Assembly (NCBI RefSeq): GCF_003946695.1
Contig: NZ_RHOX01000011.1
Coordinates: 1 to 64,000, forward strand
Source of the DNA: Lapidilactobacillus bayanensis
Lineage (GTDB): Bacteria > Bacillota > Bacilli > Lactobacillales > Lactobacillaceae
Direction of reading: 5' to 3'
Length of the DNA stretch: 64,000 bases
The notes under the pieces are model-generated. The model was given only the letters and a program-made list of their open reading frames with translations. It made no database searches and was not told where the DNA came from. Shown piece after piece: positions 57,377 to 64,000 of this stretch; the stretch's first letter is position 1, and each line of letters starts with the position of its first letter. Both the position numbers and the translations under genes were made by a program.

Positions 57377-57709
57377 CTATTTAACTTGTTCGAGTTCTAG
57401 TAATTCTTTGCTTTTAGCATCAAAAATGAATTGATATTGAACCAGTTTGTCATTTTCTTTACGCGTAATTCCACCGACGTAAACAACACGACGTTCGTTA
57501 TGCAAGGTTGTTAAACGCGGGGCTGATTCAATCCAAGCACCTTCGATTGGGCCTTCTTGCAAGAATAATCGTTTTAATTCGCTTAATAATTGATCAGGTA
57601 GACGTTTCATGTAACGATGCCAGCAAAAGGCACTAGTTAAGCCGATTGCTAAACCCTGTACAAATCCGAAGCTAGCATATTTGACAATTTTCTTAGTAGT
57701 TTCATCCAT
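57377..57709 (-). CDS. small membrane-anchored protein, unknown
   Basis: A 110-residue protein with one likely N-terminal membrane segment (about residues 9-28, YASFGFVQGLAIGLTSAFCW). A soluble domain follows that ends in an alternating beta-like pattern (RRVVYVGGITRKENDKLVQYQFIFDAKSKELLELEQ). I recall similar small proteins (PepSY-like or DUF4651-like) beside thioredoxin and ytpR genes in lactic acid bacteria, but cannot confirm the family. ATG 57709 has a GAGGAAT site. It is divergent from the thioredoxin gene. Confidence 0.65.
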   Translation of the reverse strand: MDETTKKIVKYASFGFVQGLAIGLTSAFCWHRYMKRLPDQLLSELKRLFLQEGPIEGAWIESAPRLTTLHNERRVVYVGGITRKENDKLVQYQFIFDAKSKELLELEQVK

Positions 57710-57816
57710 GAGATAATTCCTCCGCCAACAATGGTATTATTATCTTCTAGGATACGCTGTTTTGCGTTTGGGGGCAAATAATGACGTTGGGATAAAAATT
57801 TTGACTTTGGGTATTT

Positions 57817-58080
57817 TGGATTTGAAACGTGCTCAAAGCAACTGGCGACAGTGATTTTAAGCGTGAATCTCATTGCGTTGTCACGCATCAATCTTTCCAC
57901 TTAAATTTGGACCAGCAACCCGTTGCTTTTCGCGCTCTGATTTTGAAACGTGCTACGAACAACTGACTGCGCATAATTTAAGCGTGAATCTCACTGCGTT
58001 AACACGCATTGATCTTTTCGTTTAAATTAAGACAGTCAATTCGTTGTTCTCAGCGCTCTGATTTTGAAACGAATTGATTG
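57817..58080 (-). repeat. family-2 tandem hairpin repeat, two units and a stub
   Basis: GAAACG recurs at 57824, 57945 and 58066, exactly 121 bases apart each time, the same period as in the mutS-mutL copy but in the opposite orientation. Unit 1 is closed by AAAGCAAC/GTTGCTTT and unit 2 by GAACAAC/GTTGTTC, with GTGC/GCGC ends. Inner GCGTG/CACGC hairpins sit inside AATTTAA/TTAAATT-like stems. Linkers read GCGCTCTGATTTTGAAACG. It occupies the gap before the thioredoxin promoter. No gene is seen from 57710 to 58134. Confidence 0.85.
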
Positions 58081-58134
58081 ACGCTTACTAAATGATAGCT
58101 TATTATAATCACAGAATGATTTGGAGGGTACTTC

Positions 58135-58464
58135 ATGAAACAATTAGCTGAATTTAATCAACAAGATTTAAGCACTGTCACTGCTCATAACAAAACAATT
58201 TTATTTTTCACGGCAACTTGGTGTGGCGATTGTCGCTTTATTAAACCAGCGATGCCTGCTGTTGAGGCGGAATATCCTGACATTACCTTTGTGGAAGTTG
58301 ATCGTGATGAATATTTGGAATTAGCCCAAGAACTTGGCATTATGGGAATCCCTAGTTTTGTTGCTTATCAAGATGGTCAGGAAGTCGGCCGGTTTGTAAA
58401 TAAAGATCGTAAAACCAAGCAAGAAATTGAAAATTTCATTAATGGTTTAGCTTTTACGAAGTAA
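58135..58464 (+). CDS. thioredoxin-family protein (YtpP-like)
   Basis: A 109-residue thioredoxin fold with the active site WCGDC near residue 30 in place of the classical WCGPC. The cis-proline segment MGIPSFVAYQDGQEVGRF follows. This CGDC variant and the ytpR neighbour match YtpP of Bacillus rather than TrxA. GGAGGGT precedes ATG 58135. It is followed by a terminator-like hairpin before ytpR. Its physiological partner is unknown. Confidence 0.92.
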   Translation: MKQLAEFNQQDLSTVTAHNKTILFFTATWCGDCRFIKPAMPAVEAEYPDITFVEVDRDEYLELAQELGIMGIPSFVAYQDGQEVGRFVNKDRKTKQEIENFINGLAFTK

Positions 58465-58498
58465 TACTTTAAAAAACCTGCGAACTATCTTACAATAT

Positions 58499-58561
58499 AA
58501 AGCGTGCTGAAGTCCGGTTGAAGTTCATCTTCCGCGATTCTTCAACAAGCTTTATTTTTTT
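58499..58561 (+). terminator. hairpin after the thioredoxin gene
   Basis: AAAGC/GCTTT and TGAAG/CTTCA form a bulged stem (58499-58512 with 58540-58553) around a 27-base loop, followed by a seven-T run. The ytpR ribosome site follows shortly after. Confidence 0.6.
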
Positions 58562-58589
58562 GAAAATTAATGAAAAGGAAGTTTTTCGA

Positions 58590-59225
58590 TTGCTGATCTC
58601 AAGCTACAATCCCACGGCCTTAGGCGATGTTTTAATTATGGTGACTGGACAAGCAACTAACGCAGAACAAAATGTTGTGAGTCAAGGCGATGTTACTTGC
58701 ATTATCAGAAAAGATCGTGATGAATTAGTTGGCGTCAATTTGTTTAATGCTTCCCAACATGTCCATGAGTTGACAGTTAACGGTCAGATCTTTCTCAGTG
58801 AGGAACAAATCGCTGAAGTTAATGCGGCACTGCAACAAGCTGGTTTTGATTTCGTTGTTTCTTTTGACAATCAACCGAAGTTTGTCGTTGGTCATGTGGA
58901 AACGTTAGTTGAACATCCTGACTCAGATCATTTGCACATTGCGCAAGTTGACCTGGGCACTGAACAACAACAGATTGTTTGTGGTGCACCTAATATTGGT
59001 GCCGGTCAAAAAGTCGTTGTTGCGCGGATTGGCGCGATGATGCCTGATGGTAAGATTATTTGGCCCGGTAAATTACGTGGTGTTGCAAGTTACGGAATGA
59101 TTTGCAGTGCGCATGAATTAGGTTTGCCGAATGCACCTCAACGTCATGGTATTTTAGTCTTAGATGCAGCTACTGAAACTGGAGCGGCCTTTGATTTTGC
59201 CGGCGATTATTCCGCTAATTACTAA
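58590..59225 (+). CDS. ytpR: YtpR-family tRNA-binding protein
   Basis: A stand-alone tRNA-binding (EMAP II-like) domain protein related to the N-terminus of PheT. The N-terminal segment (SSYNPTALGDVLIMVTG) precedes the OB fold with VVGHVETLVEHPDSDHLHIAQVDLG, IVCGAPNIGAGQKVVVA and LRGVASYGMICSAHELG. The start is TTG 58590, eight bases after AAAGGAAG; a longer frame from 58518 runs through the terminator hairpin and is rejected. The product is 211 residues. The function in vivo is not established. murC follows after 34 bases. Confidence 0.92.
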   Translation: MLISSYNPTALGDVLIMVTGQATNAEQNVVSQGDVTCIIRKDRDELVGVNLFNASQHVHELTVNGQIFLSEEQIAEVNAALQQAGFDFVVSFDNQPKFVVGHVETLVEHPDSDHLHIAQVDLGTEQQQIVCGAPNIGAGQKVVVARIGAMMPDGKIIWPGKLRGVASYGMICSAHELGLPNAPQRHGILVLDAATETGAAFDFAGDYSANY

Positions 59226-59259
59226 ATAATAATGATAAATTTTTGGAGATAGATATAAG

Positions 59260-60573
59260 ATGACGGCTGCAGATAAAAAAGTATATTTCATCGGCATAAA
59301 AGGGTCAGGCATGAGTGCCTTGGCTTTGATTTTAAATGACCTTGGCTATGAAGTCGCAGGTTCTGATATTGATCAGTACACCTTCACCCAAACACCACTT
59401 GAAGAAGCTGGTATTCCCATGTACTCCTTCAGTGCGGACAACATTAAACCAGGCTGGACGTATATTAAAGGTAACGCCTTTCCTAAGACGCATCCTGAAG
59501 TTGTGGCTGCACAGGAACAAGGCGATAAAATTGTCAGCTATCCTGATTTCTTGAGTGAATTGTTGACGGGTTACATTAGTATTGGTGTTTCTGGTACACA
59601 CGGTAAAACAAGTACTACCGGTTTGTTAGCACATGTTTTAAGCGGTGTCGCTAAAACGTCATACTTAGTTGGTGATGGTACTGGTAAAGGCGTTAAAGAT
59701 GCAAAGTTCTTCGTTTATGAAGCTGATGAATATCGTCGCCATTTCTTGGCTTATCATCCTGATTACACAATTATGACAAACATTGATTTTGACCATCCTG
59801 ATTATTATCAAGATGTTAATGATGTGATTAGTGCTTTTCAATCAGAAGCTGATCAGACGCAAAAGGGTATCTTTGCTTGGGGCGATGACCAAAATGTTCG
59901 TCAAATCAAAGCTAATGTCCCAATTTATTATTACGGGACGAATGATAGCGATGATTTTCAAGCTGTTAACATTCAGCGGACTGATTTAGGTTCGGCTTTC
60001 GATGTCAAACACGAGGGCAAGCTCTTAGGTCATTTTGAAATCCATTTGTTTGGTGAACATAACATTTTAAACAGTGTCGCTGTTGTGGGTGTGAGCTATT
60101 TGGAAGGCTTGTCCATGGCCGAAGTTGCTGCTGAATTATTGACTTTTAAAGGTGTTAAACGTCGTTTCAGTGAGACTGATATTGGTCAATACACATTGAT
60201 TGACGATTACGCTCACCATCCATCCGAAATCAAAGCAACAATTGATGCTGCTCGGCAGAAATATCCGAACAAGAAAGTTGTTGCTGTTTTCCAGCCGCAT
60301 ACTTATAGTCGGACGAAAGCTTTAATGCCTGGCTTTGCAAAGAGTTTGAATTTAGCGGATGAAGTTTTTCTGACTGAAATTTTTGGGTCTGTCCGTGAAC
60401 ATCAAGGCAGTGTTTCTAGTGCGGATTTGGGTGCTAAGATTGAACACGGCGGTTCAGTTATTCATCTTGATGATTTGACGCCGCTCGTTAACGAAAAGGG
60501 TGCTGTCATTGTCTTTATGGGTGCTGGCGACATTCAAAAATACGAGAATGCATTCAAAGATTTAATTAAATAA
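59260..60573 (+). CDS. murC: UDP-N-acetylmuramate-L-alanine ligase
   Basis: Adds L-alanine to UDP-MurNAc in peptidoglycan precursor synthesis. The N-terminal [16 protein letters not shown] binds the UDP-sugar, the ATP loop is [19 protein letters not shown], and [17 protein letters not shown] and [13 protein letters not shown] follow in order. The product is 437 residues, normal length. A GGAG site precedes ATG 59260. The ytpR-murC neighbourhood is usual in lactic acid bacteria, apart from the dcw cluster. Confidence 0.97.
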   Translation: MTAADKKVYFIGIKGSGMSALALILNDLGYEVAGSDIDQYTFTQTPLEEAGIPMYSFSADNIKPGWTYIKGNAFPKTHPEVVAAQEQGDKIVSYPDFLSELLTGYISIGVSGTHGKTSTTGLLAHVLSGVAKTSYLVGDGTGKGVKDAKFFVYEADEYRRHFLAYHPDYTIMTNIDFDHPDYYQDVNDVISAFQSEADQTQKGIFAWGDDQNVRQIKANVPIYYYGTNDSDDFQAVNIQRTDLGSAFDVKHEGKLLGHFEIHLFGEHNILNSVAVVGVSYLEGLSMAEVAAELLTFKGVKRRFSETDIGQYTLIDDYAHHPSEIKATIDAARQKYPNKKVVAVFQPHTYSRTKALMPGFAKSLNLADEVFLTEIFGSVREHQGSVSSADLGAKIEHGGSVIHLDDLTPLVNEKGAVIVFMGAGDIQKYENAFKDLIK

Positions 60574-60652
60574 AGTTAGTGCTGAAAGCAAGACAAAAAC
60601 TGAGTTAGGGCATTTTAGTTCAAACTTTTAGCGCATAACATCACCAAAAAAT

Positions 60653-60684
60653 GAACTGGGATTTTTATCTCAGTTCTATTTTTA
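60653..60684 (+). terminator. terminator after murC
   Basis: GAACTGGGAT at 60653-60662 pairs with ATCTCAGTTC at 60667-60676, followed by TATTTTTAT. The stem is nearly identical to the one at 38830. Confidence 0.8.
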
Positions 60685-60789
60685 TCATGACAATTAAATC
60701 AATCGATATTGAGTTCTCAAAGTAATCGGCAACATGTTAAGATAAAAGAAAGTCCGATCCTGAATTTAAACTGAATGGGGTATCTTAAA

Positions 60790-61170
60790 ATGAAAATTGA
60801 ACATGTCGCTCTTTTAACCCGCGACTTAGAAAAGATGCGTGAATTTTATGAGGATTACTTTGATGCTAAAAGTGGTGCTAAGTACGAAAATCCGAAGACA
60901 AAATTTCAGTCATATTTTTTAACATTTACTTCAGGTAGTCGCTTGGAAATTTGTTATAAAAAATTCGTTGACTTGCAACCAGGCGAAACATTAGGTTATT
61001 GTCACTTAGCGCTCGCAGTTGGCAATAAAGAAGCAGTTGATCATCTCGCAGCTCGTTTTGTGGCGGATGGTTATCCTTTGTTGAGCGGGCCACGAACGAC
61101 TGGCGATGGTTATTATGAAGCGGTGGTTCAAGATCCTGAAGGCAACTTGATCGAATTAACGACGGATTAA
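60790..61170 (+). CDS. VOC-superfamily (glyoxalase/bleomycin-resistance fold) protein
   Basis: A 126-residue metal-binding fold. KIEHVALLTRDLEKMREFYEDYF starts the first beta-alpha-beta-beta-beta module, with a metal-ligand histidine. LGYCHLALAVGN and VVQDPEGNLIELTT start and end the second. Lactoylglutathione lyase-like annotation is common, but substrates differ widely and cannot be read here. ATG 60790 lies eight bases after GGGG; ATG 60775 overlaps that site. A possible promoter is TTCTCA-18-TAAGAT at 60714-60743. The acetyltransferase gene follows after 28 bases. Confidence 0.88.
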   Translation: MKIEHVALLTRDLEKMREFYEDYFDAKSGAKYENPKTKFQSYFLTFTSGSRLEICYKKFVDLQPGETLGYCHLALAVGNKEAVDHLAARFVADGYPLLSGPRTTGDGYYEAVVQDPEGNLIELTTD

Positions 61171-61198
61171 ATTTGAAATTGTAAACAGGAGAGCAGCG

Positions 61199-61828
61199 AT
61201 GACACAAGATTTCGAATATGAACGAATGTTAGCTGGGCAATTATATCTGGCCCGCGATATTTTCCCAGAGCATGGTTCACAACCAGGAAAAGTAATTGCA
61301 CAGAAGATTAATCAAACACCAATTGAAAACACGCAAGAAATTATTCGTCTAGAAAAGGAATTATTTGGTAAAACTGGTACCCAGCTTTATGTCAATCCAC
61401 CACTGAATGTGGATTATGGGCGTCATGTCGAAGTTGGTGAGAATTTTTACGCCAATATGGATTGCATCTTTCTCGATGTGAATAAAATTATTATCGGTGA
61501 TAATGTGATGGTGGGACCGCGAGTTGGGTTTTACACCGCTGGTCATCCAACGATTGCCGAGATTCGGATTGAAGATTTGGAATTTGGTTTGCCAATTGTC
61601 GTTGAAGATAATGTTTGGATCGGCGGCAGTGCTGTGATTTTACCCGGTGTCACAATTGGTAAGAATTCAATCGTCGGTGGTGGCGCTGTTGTGACAAAAG
61701 ACGTGCCCGCCAATAGCATTGTTAGTGGTAATCCAGCAAAGGTAATTCGCATGATTAACGATCAAGACCGACAAAAGTGGGAACAAGCTAAACAGATTTA
61801 CTGGGCCGCAAAAAATCAAGAAAAATAA
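61199..61828 (+). CDS. maa: sugar O-acetyltransferase (maltose/galactoside type)
   Basis: A left-handed beta-helix acetyltransferase of the Maa/LacA/NodL group. The N-terminal Mac domain (residues 8-60) carries ERMLAGQLYLA. The hexapeptide-repeat domain has PLNVDYGRHVEVGENFYANMDC, GPRVGFYTAGHP with the catalytic histidine, NVWIGGSAVILPGVTIG, and VSGNPAKVIR at the end. The product is 209 residues, slightly longer than Maa. AGGAGAGC precedes ATG 61199. Acetyl-CoA is the donor; the acceptor sugar is unknown. Confidence 0.9.
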   Translation: MTQDFEYERMLAGQLYLARDIFPEHGSQPGKVIAQKINQTPIENTQEIIRLEKELFGKTGTQLYVNPPLNVDYGRHVEVGENFYANMDCIFLDVNKIIIGDNVMVGPRVGFYTAGHPTIAEIRIEDLEFGLPIVVEDNVWIGGSAVILPGVTIGKNSIVGGGAVVTKDVPANSIVSGNPAKVIRMINDQDRQKWEQAKQIYWAAKNQEK

Positions 61829-61899
61829 CTGATCAAGTGGAGTTGAAGTATGTTGTTGCTTCAATTCTTTTTATTTGGTGTTTTGTGAGGAAGTTATTG

Positions 61900-62523
61900 C
61901 TAAAACTATGATGTTGCGATTCTCCGTGCCTGCGGGAAATGCGCTGGTGGAACGCTGCGAGCATTGGTTTGAGCCGAATCAAAAACAATTCGTCTTGAAT
62001 GTGAGCTTTATTGAGGGCGGTAAATCCTAGAACTATGATGTTGCGATTCTCCGTGCCTACGGGAAATACGCTGGTGGAACGCTGCGAGCGTCGATTTAAG
62101 CCGAATCAAAACCCATTCGTCTTAAATACGAGCATTCTTGTAAATGGTAAACCACTAACAAGAATGCCGCTGCTGACCGCGATTTCCCTCCGGCACTGAT
62201 AAATGTGCGTTAGTGCGAATTAACTACAAATTTACATCTCTAAAACTTGGGAGTAATCTAACTACTCGTCAATTCAGCGCTTGCGCAAAGGTTGCCATCT
62301 TGCTTGTTAAGTGGCGGCGAAGAAATACCGCTCAGTAGTGACATTAATGTTGGCAATTTATTGCTTACATTAAGGCTCGCATTTGAGACGATTCGCTTTT
62401 TAATCGGCTCAAATCGACGCCCACTACGTTCCAGCGAAAGTATTTCTTCGCCGCCACGGCAACGCGTACGTTCCATAAGCAACCTTTGCGCAAGCGCGGA
62501 GAACCACAAAATAATAGTTTTAG
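61900..62523 (-). repeat. family-1 structured repeat, copy 5 (subtype B plus A, reversed)
   Basis: A 624-bp element in the opposite orientation to copies 1-4, with clear ends: CTAAAACTAT at 61900 and its inverse ending at 62523. The A half is the best preserved. GCGCTTGCGCAAAGGTTGC at 62277-62295 has a perfect 19-base inverse at 62479-62497. Nested inside, an 18-base perfect inverse (62311-62328 with 62440-62457) encloses both hairpins. The B half (62053-62196) is preceded by one extra B end 127 bp away. It lies between maa and polA. I see no gene from 61829 to 62650. Confidence 0.9.
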
Positions 62524-62612
62524 TTTATCAGCAATGCATAGAGTAACTTTGTGTAAGTGCGAAGAAGTAAACTAGAAAATTAGCCCGTTTATTTTTGTTT
62601 CATTCTTTTCTC

Positions 62613-62621
62613 TGCTAGAAT
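62613..62621 (+). promoter_or_regulatory. extended -10 promoter of polA
   Basis: TGC followed by TAGAAT (62616-62621), with TTTGTT at 62594-62599 as a possible -35 at 16 bases. It lies 30 bases before the start codon. Confidence 0.5.
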
Positions 62622-62650
62622 AAAGTTAACGCAATATCTTGGAGGCTCTT

Positions 62651-64000
62651 ATGTCACAAACTGATCAGACCAAAAAACTTTTATTATTAGACGGCAATAG
62701 TTTAGCCTTTCGTGCTTTTTTTGCCTTACACAATTCTTTGGATAAATTTACTAATCAAGAAGGATTGCACACTAATGCACTCTACACGTTTAGCAATATG
62801 TTGGATAATTTATTAGCCAGCGAGCAGCCAACTAATGTGTTGGTTGCTTTTGATGCGGGTAAAACCACGTTCCGAACGAAGATGTTTGATGATTATAAAG
62901 GAACACGTAGTAAAACACCCGCTGAACTTTCGGAGCAAATGCCTTACTTCAGCACATTGTTAGATGCTTATGGCATTGCCCATTATCAACTGGCCGATTA
63001 TGAAGCCGATGATATTATCGGTACCTTGGCTAAAGAGGCCGCTGGTGAAATGCCGGTAGTTGTGGTGACTGGTGATCGAGATTTAACGCAACTGACAAGT
63101 GCCAACACAACGGTTAAAGTTAATCGCAAAGGGGTTAACGATGTCGAAGCCTACACGCCAGAATACTTACAAGAAAAGTTAGGCCTAGTACCTGATCAAA
63201 TCATTGATATGAAGGGGCTAATGGGGGATACCTCAGATAATTATCCTGGTGTTACTAAAGTTGGTGAGAAAACAGCGCTAAAATTACTGACCGAATATGG
63301 CAGTGTTGAGAACTTATACGAACATGTCGACGAAATGAAGCAGAGTAAATTAAAAGAAAATTTGATCAACGATAAAGCACAAGCCTTCTTGAGTAAAAAG
63401 TTAGCCACAATTAATGTGAATGCACCGTTGACGGTTTCTTTGGCCGATACTGAGCGCAAGCCGGTTGATGAAGCCGCACTGGTGCAATTTTATCAACAAA
63501 TGAATTTTAAGTCGAAACTAGCAAAATTGCCGCAAACTGGCACTGATGGTGAGGTTACGGCACCCGCAATGATAGCTATTTCGTTTACGGAATTAACAGC
63601 TGCAAATTTAGCTGCGGCTTTAGCCAAAAAAATGCGGCGTAGTTTTGTGATTGATATTTTAGGCGATAATTATCATGTGGAAATGCCGATTGGTTTTGCT
63701 TTTGGTACGGACGAACAATGGTATTACAGTACGGACTTAGGCCTGTTGACAACGCCGACGTTGAAAGATTGGCTCCAAGATCCTGAACAAGAAAAAGATG
63801 TCTTTGACAGTAAAAAAACGATGGTATTAATGGAACGGTTAGGCGCTCCAATAAAAGCGATGACCTTTGATTTATTATTGGCTTCTTATTTGCTGGACAC
63901 CAATGATAACAGCAACGATTTAGGAATTTTAGCACAACAATATGATTATTTTGATGTGCAAACTGACTTGGAGGTTTATGGTAAAGGAGCTAAGCGCGCG
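62651..64000 (+). CDS. polA: DNA polymerase I, 5' part (runs off the window)
   Basis: Repair polymerase that also matures Okazaki fragments. The frame is open from ATG 62651, after a GGAGG site, to the last base, giving 450 codons of an expected 880 or so. The 5'-3' exonuclease/FEN domain is complete: LLLLDGNSLAFRAFFAL, FDAGKTTFRTKMFDDYKGTR, YEADDIIGTL, TGDRDLTQL and MGDTSDNYPGV carry the acidic metal ligands. The central 3'-5' exonuclease-like domain starts near residue 310. The polymerase domain lies outside the window. Confidence 0.95.
   Translation, partial: MSQTDQTKKLLLLDGNSLAFRAFFALHNSLDKFTNQEGLHTNALYTFSNMLDNLLASEQPTNVLVAFDAGKTTFRTKMFDDYKGTRSKTPAELSEQMPYFSTLLDAYGIAHYQLADYEADDIIGTLAKEAAGEMPVVVVTGDRDLTQLTSANTTVKVNRKGVNDVEAYTPEYLQEKLGLVPDQIIDMKGLMGDTSDNYPGVTKVGEKTALKLLTEYGSVENLYEHVDEMKQSKLKENLINDKAQAFLSKKLATINVNAPLTVSLADTERKPVDEAALVQFYQQMNFKSKLAKLPQTGTDGEVTAPAMIAISFTELTAANLAAALAKKMRRSFVIDILGDNYHVEMPIGFAFGTDEQWYYSTDLGLLTTPTLKDWLQDPEQEKDVFDSKKTMVLMERLGAPIKAMTFDLLLASYLLDTNDNSNDLGILAQQYDYFDVQTDLEVYGKGAKRA

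Overview
The window is a low-GC Gram-positive chromosome segment, almost certainly Lactobacillales and most likely a Lactobacillaceae species. Supporting signs are the cggR-led glycolytic operon, an SMK-box (SAM-III) leader on metK, a T-box on argS with argR behind it, the yheA-like/yhaM and ecsA/ecsB pairs, and a bifunctional adhE. The genus cannot be fixed from the sequence alone. About 50 protein genes are supported. Nearly all are chromosomal housekeeping genes, and there is no prophage, transposase gene or CRISPR array.

Layout. 0.1-5.9 kb: cggR-gap-pgk-tpiA-eno, with a sigma-A-type promoter and a two-repeat CggR operator before cggR. 6-9.4 kb: secG, rnr, smpB. 9.5-15 kb: an LCP-family wall enzyme, tRNA-Glu and tRNA-Val, a DUF6440-like peptide, an unknown membrane protein, metK under an SMK box, and a 14-helix drug exporter. 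15.9-18.9 kb: an unknown membrane protein, a PAP2 phosphatase and a MATE exporter. 18.9-29.2 kb: ymdB, mutS, mutL, ruvA, ruvB, queA, tgt, yajC (DNA repair, queuosine and secretion). 29.6-38.8 kb: adhE, zwf, dinB, argS, argR and a glucose-type PTS EIIA. 38.9-39.6 kb: a gene-free stretch that folds as one large structured RNA. 40.1-45 kb: a BMP-type nucleoside ABC importer. 45-56.8 kb: an RluA-family pseudouridine synthase, PBP1A, a yheA-like gene, yhaM, prsA, ytxH-like, hit, ecsA-ecsB-trmB, and an AbrB-DUF998-like protein. 57.4-64 kb: a small membrane-anchored protein, a thioredoxin, ytpR, murC, a VOC protein, a sugar acetyltransferase, and the 5' half of polA, which runs off the window.

The unusual content is between the genes. 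(1) A roughly 575-nt RNA at 38.95-39.52 kb has its own promoter and terminator, paired 5' and 3' ends and many internal hairpins, and almost no coding capacity. Its size and ornateness recall the ROOL class. (2) Five copies of a 0.4-0.9 kb modular repeat (15.1, 32.3, 49.8, 56.9 and 61.9 kb) carry terminal inverted repeats and fold into three-way junctions whose helices show compensatory changes between copies. (3) A second repeat, made of 121-bp hairpin units, lies after mutS, where it supplies the last MutS codons, and before the thioredoxin gene. (4) A small RNA candidate lies on the minus strand after yhaM.

No database search or folding program was used. Start codons were chosen by ribosome binding site and family alignment from memory, so several differ from the longest open frame.
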